From assembly GCA_016195765.1 (NCBI GenBank), contig JACPYZ010000058.1, forward strand, positions 1-7,587: 7,587 nt of DNA. Reading direction: 5' to 3'. This stretch comes from Candidatus Curtissbacteria bacterium (GTDB lineage: Bacteria > Patescibacteriota > Microgenomatia > Curtissbacterales > GWA2-41-24). The position numbers were made by a program, and so were the translations under genes. Numbering within the stretch: position 1 is the stretch's first letter; each line of letters opens with the position of its first letter. Under the pieces are notes generated by a model. That model saw nothing but the letters and a program-made list of their open reading frames with translations, was not told the origin of the DNA and ran no database searches. Below, piece after piece: positions 6,317 through 7,587 of the stretch.

Positions 6317-6346
6317 TTCAGAGCCAGTAGATAGCCAGTGTATAAT
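6317..6346 (+). promoter_or_regulatory. ybeY: Sigma-70-type promoter for a leaderless ybeY transcript
   Basis: A perfect TATAAT at 6341-6346 follows TTCAGA at 6317-6322 (4 of 6) after an 18-nt spacer. The predicted start lies at about 6352-6355, on or next to the ATG at 6355, and no Shine-Dalgarno sequence is present. The 43-nt gap after yqeY is otherwise empty. Confidence 0.6.
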
Positions 6347-6354
6347 CAGTTTCT

Positions 6355-6756
6355 ATGTTAAGCGTGCTTATCAAGGTTGAAAGCAGATATCCTGTTAACA
6401 GAAAGGCGATTCGTCAGGCGGTCGCTGATGTTTTTCAAAAAGAGAAAATTGGTAACTTAAGTGCAGAAGTTTCTGTAATTGTTTGCGGTGCTCGCAAAAT
6501 GAAAGAGCTTTCGACAAAATACCTGGGAGATGATATCGATCACGAGGTACTTTCTTTTCCGCTTGAAGATGTCACCAGTAACAAGGGTGCTTTTATGGGC
6601 GCACCAGACGATATACTTCGCTTGGGAGATGTCGTAGTTGCCTGGCCAGAAGTCGTGCGGCTGGCTGGCGAAAAGAATGTGATGATAGACGAAGAAATGG
6701 GTTTTCTTGTTGCGCACGGAGTAGAACATTTGCTAGGGAAACATCATGAGGAGTAA
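6355..6756 (+). CDS. ybeY: Endoribonuclease YbeY (rRNA maturation factor)
   Basis: The 133-residue product carries the YbeY zinc site HGVEHLLGKHH near its C terminus: H121, H125 and H131 match the family's HGxLHLxGxDH pattern, with His130 in place of the usual Asp. The central block HEVLSFPLED (63-72) matches the conserved 'DVLSFP' segment, with the usual Thr-Asp pair replaced by His-Glu. YbeY is a single-strand endoribonuclease linked to 16S rRNA 3'-end processing and 70S quality control. The length is slightly short, as the C-terminal tail stops two residues after the last His. It has its own promoter and is followed by dnaX after 6 nt, so the two form a small operon. The start at 6355 is fixed by the adjacent -10 box and by the usual YbeY N terminus. 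Confidence 0.92.
   Translation: MLSVLIKVESRYPVNRKAIRQAVADVFQKEKIGNLSAEVSVIVCGARKMKELSTKYLGDDIDHEVLSFPLEDVTSNKGAFMGAPDDILRLGDVVVAWPEVVRLAGEKNVMIDEEMGFLVAHGVEHLLGKHHEE
6749..6753 (+). promoter_or_regulatory. dnaX: Shine-Dalgarno sequence of dnaX inside the ybeY end
   Basis: AGGAG overlaps the last codons of ybeY and lies 9 nt before the ATG at 6763. It decides the dnaX start, and its place inside ybeY suggests coupled translation of the two genes. Confidence 0.65.
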
Positions 6757-6762
6757 ATAAAA

Positions 6763-7587
6763 ATGGTGCTATATCGAAAATACCGTCCTCAAAAGTTTGC
6801 CGATTTAGTCGGCCAAGAAGAAATTGTCAAAAACCTTTTGGCGCAGCTCGAATCTGGCAAAATCTCCCACGGCTATTTATTTTCTGGTCCTAGGGGTACA
6901 GGTAAAACATCAACGGCGCGAATTTTGGCAAAAGCAGTTAATTGTGAAGTCTACAGACCACAGTCTACAGACGACAGCAAAAAGAGCGGTAGTCAGAAGT
7001 CAGTAGTCAGTAGTCCAACTTTCGGTGAGCCTTGCAACAAGTGTGCTGCTTGTCGAGCAATCACAGACGGCTCGTACTTGGATCTTATAGAAATCGATGC
7101 AGCTTCAAACAGGGGAATAGACGAAATTCGTGATCTTCGGGAAAAAATAAAACTGTCACCGGTGGTTGGCAAGTACAAAATATATATTATCGACGAAGTG
7201 CATATGTTAACAACAGAAGCTTTTAATGCTCTCTTAAAAACACTAGAAGAACCACCCGCACATGCCATATTTATTTTGGCAACTACAGAACAACACAAAC
7301 TGCCAGAAACAATCCTTTCTAGGCTTGCCCGTTTTAATTTTAAAAGGGCCAAGGATGCTGATGTTACCCAGGCGATTTTAAAAGTTGCTAAAGAAGAAAA
7401 ACTTAAATTAACAGAAGGTGCAGCTGCTGCAATTGCCAGAGCGGCAGACGGCTCTTATCGCGATGCTTTATCGATGCTGGACCAGCTTTCTTCAAATACT
7501 CAAGAAATAAGTGAAGGAGATGTGCAAAGTTTGTCCAGAGTTGGTGGCGAAAACTTAATTTTCGAATTTATCAATTTGCTTTTGAAC
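6763..7587 (+). CDS. dnaX: DNA polymerase III subunit tau/gamma (clamp loader), 5' part
   Basis: The first 275 residues are seen and the frame is open at the window edge. DnaX is the ATPase of the clamp loader that places the beta clamp on primed DNA. It begins with YRKYRPQKFADLVGQ, then Walker A GPRGTGKT (42-49), a zinc module with C61, C91, C94 and C97, DLIEIDAASNRG, Walker B IIDEVH (D144, E145), NALLKTLEEPP, the sensor segment FILATTE (170-176) and LSR with the arginine finger R187. The family's SRC motif reads SRL here, as the Cys is Leu. The spacing between the first and second zinc cysteines is 30 residues, against 9 in E. coli and B. subtilis as I recall them; the extra stretch, about residues 63-86, is Ser/Lys-rich and encoded by heptanucleotide repeats. 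The C-terminal domains and any gamma/tau frameshift site lie outside the window. It probably shares a transcript with ybeY. Confidence 0.95.
   Translation, partial: MVLYRKYRPQKFADLVGQEEIVKNLLAQLESGKISHGYLFSGPRGTGKTSTARILAKAVNCEVYRPQSTDDSKKSGSQKSVVSSPTFGEPCNKCAACRAITDGSYLDLIEIDAASNRGIDEIRDLREKIKLSPVVGKYKIYIIDEVHMLTTEAFNALLKTLEEPPAHAIFILATTEQHKLPETILSRLARFNFKRAKDADVTQAILKVAKEEKLKLTEGAAAAIARAADGSYRDALSMLDQLSSNTQEISEGDVQSLSRVGGENLIFEFINLLLN
6948..7018 (+). repeat. dnaX: Heptanucleotide tandem repeat tract inside dnaX
   Basis: The tract divides into seven-base units, nearly all starting with AG. Units 1-4 are AGTCTAC, AGACCAC, AGTCTAC and AGACGAC, which form two 14-base copies differing at one position. 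Two degenerate units follow (AGCAAAA, AGAGCGG), then one extra T at 6990, and then AGTCAGA, AGTCAGT, AGTCAGT and AGTCCAA. The reading frame stays open through it and it codes for the Ser/Lys-rich insertion of the zinc module. The excess over E. coli spacing, 21 residues or 63 nt, equals nine heptamers. Heptamer repeats of this kind are known in cyanobacterial genomes; I infer a similar expansion or insertion here. Confidence 0.85.

Noticed and set aside
6948..7018. CRISPR array
   Set aside because: The repeats are seven-base units in direct tandem without spacers, lie inside a coding gene, and have no cas genes nearby.
6824..7352. A 60-codon + strand frame and a 119-codon minus frame over dnaX
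   Set aside because: Both lie within the clear dnaX frame with its Walker motifs and zinc cysteines.

Overview
The window looks like a piece of a small-genome bacterium of the Candidate Phyla Radiation (Patescibacteria), perhaps Microgenomates-like. This is inferred from gene content and style: compact genes, several starts without a Shine-Dalgarno sequence that sit directly behind a -10 box, secreted LamG-type proteins, large unrecognised proteins, and a DHH-like protein of a type I recall from such genomes. All intact genes end in TAA or TAG and use ordinary glycine codons, so the standard bacterial code fits.

Left part (1-1259, + strand): the 3' end of a gene for a LamG/concanavalin-type jellyroll protein, then a second complete secreted paralog with an N-terminal export signal, a Pro/Thr/Ser-rich linker and a LamG-like domain. 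In both, the short motif that normally opens a LamG domain lies after the domain, which suggests a circularly permuted jellyroll.

Middle (1260-4325, - strand): one very large unrecognised gene of 1021 codons. It meets the LamG gene tail to tail with no spacer. Its product is predicted to be soluble and mostly helical, with solenoid-like character in its second half. A 180-bp divergent intergenic region (4326-4505) carries a likely leaderless promoter for it, and a good sigma-70-type promoter plus a leader of about 85 nt for the rightward genes.

Right part (4506-7587, + strand): a broken DHH-like phosphoesterase gene in two frames, a HIT-family protein, ribosomal protein bS21 (rpsU), a GatB/YqeY-domain protein, the rRNA maturation endonuclease YbeY, and the 5' part of dnaX, which runs off the window. 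From rpsU on, these are housekeeping genes for translation, ribosome maturation and replication. rpsU and yqeY are 6 nt apart, and ybeY and dnaX are also 6 nt apart. ybeY has its own promoter.

The most notable points are a tract of heptanucleotide repeats inside dnaX that adds about 21 residues to its zinc-binding module, the permuted LamG architecture, the frame break with apparent loss of a central segment in the DHH-like gene, and the unidentified 1021-residue protein. I see no tRNA or rRNA gene, CRISPR array, insertion sequence or phage gene.
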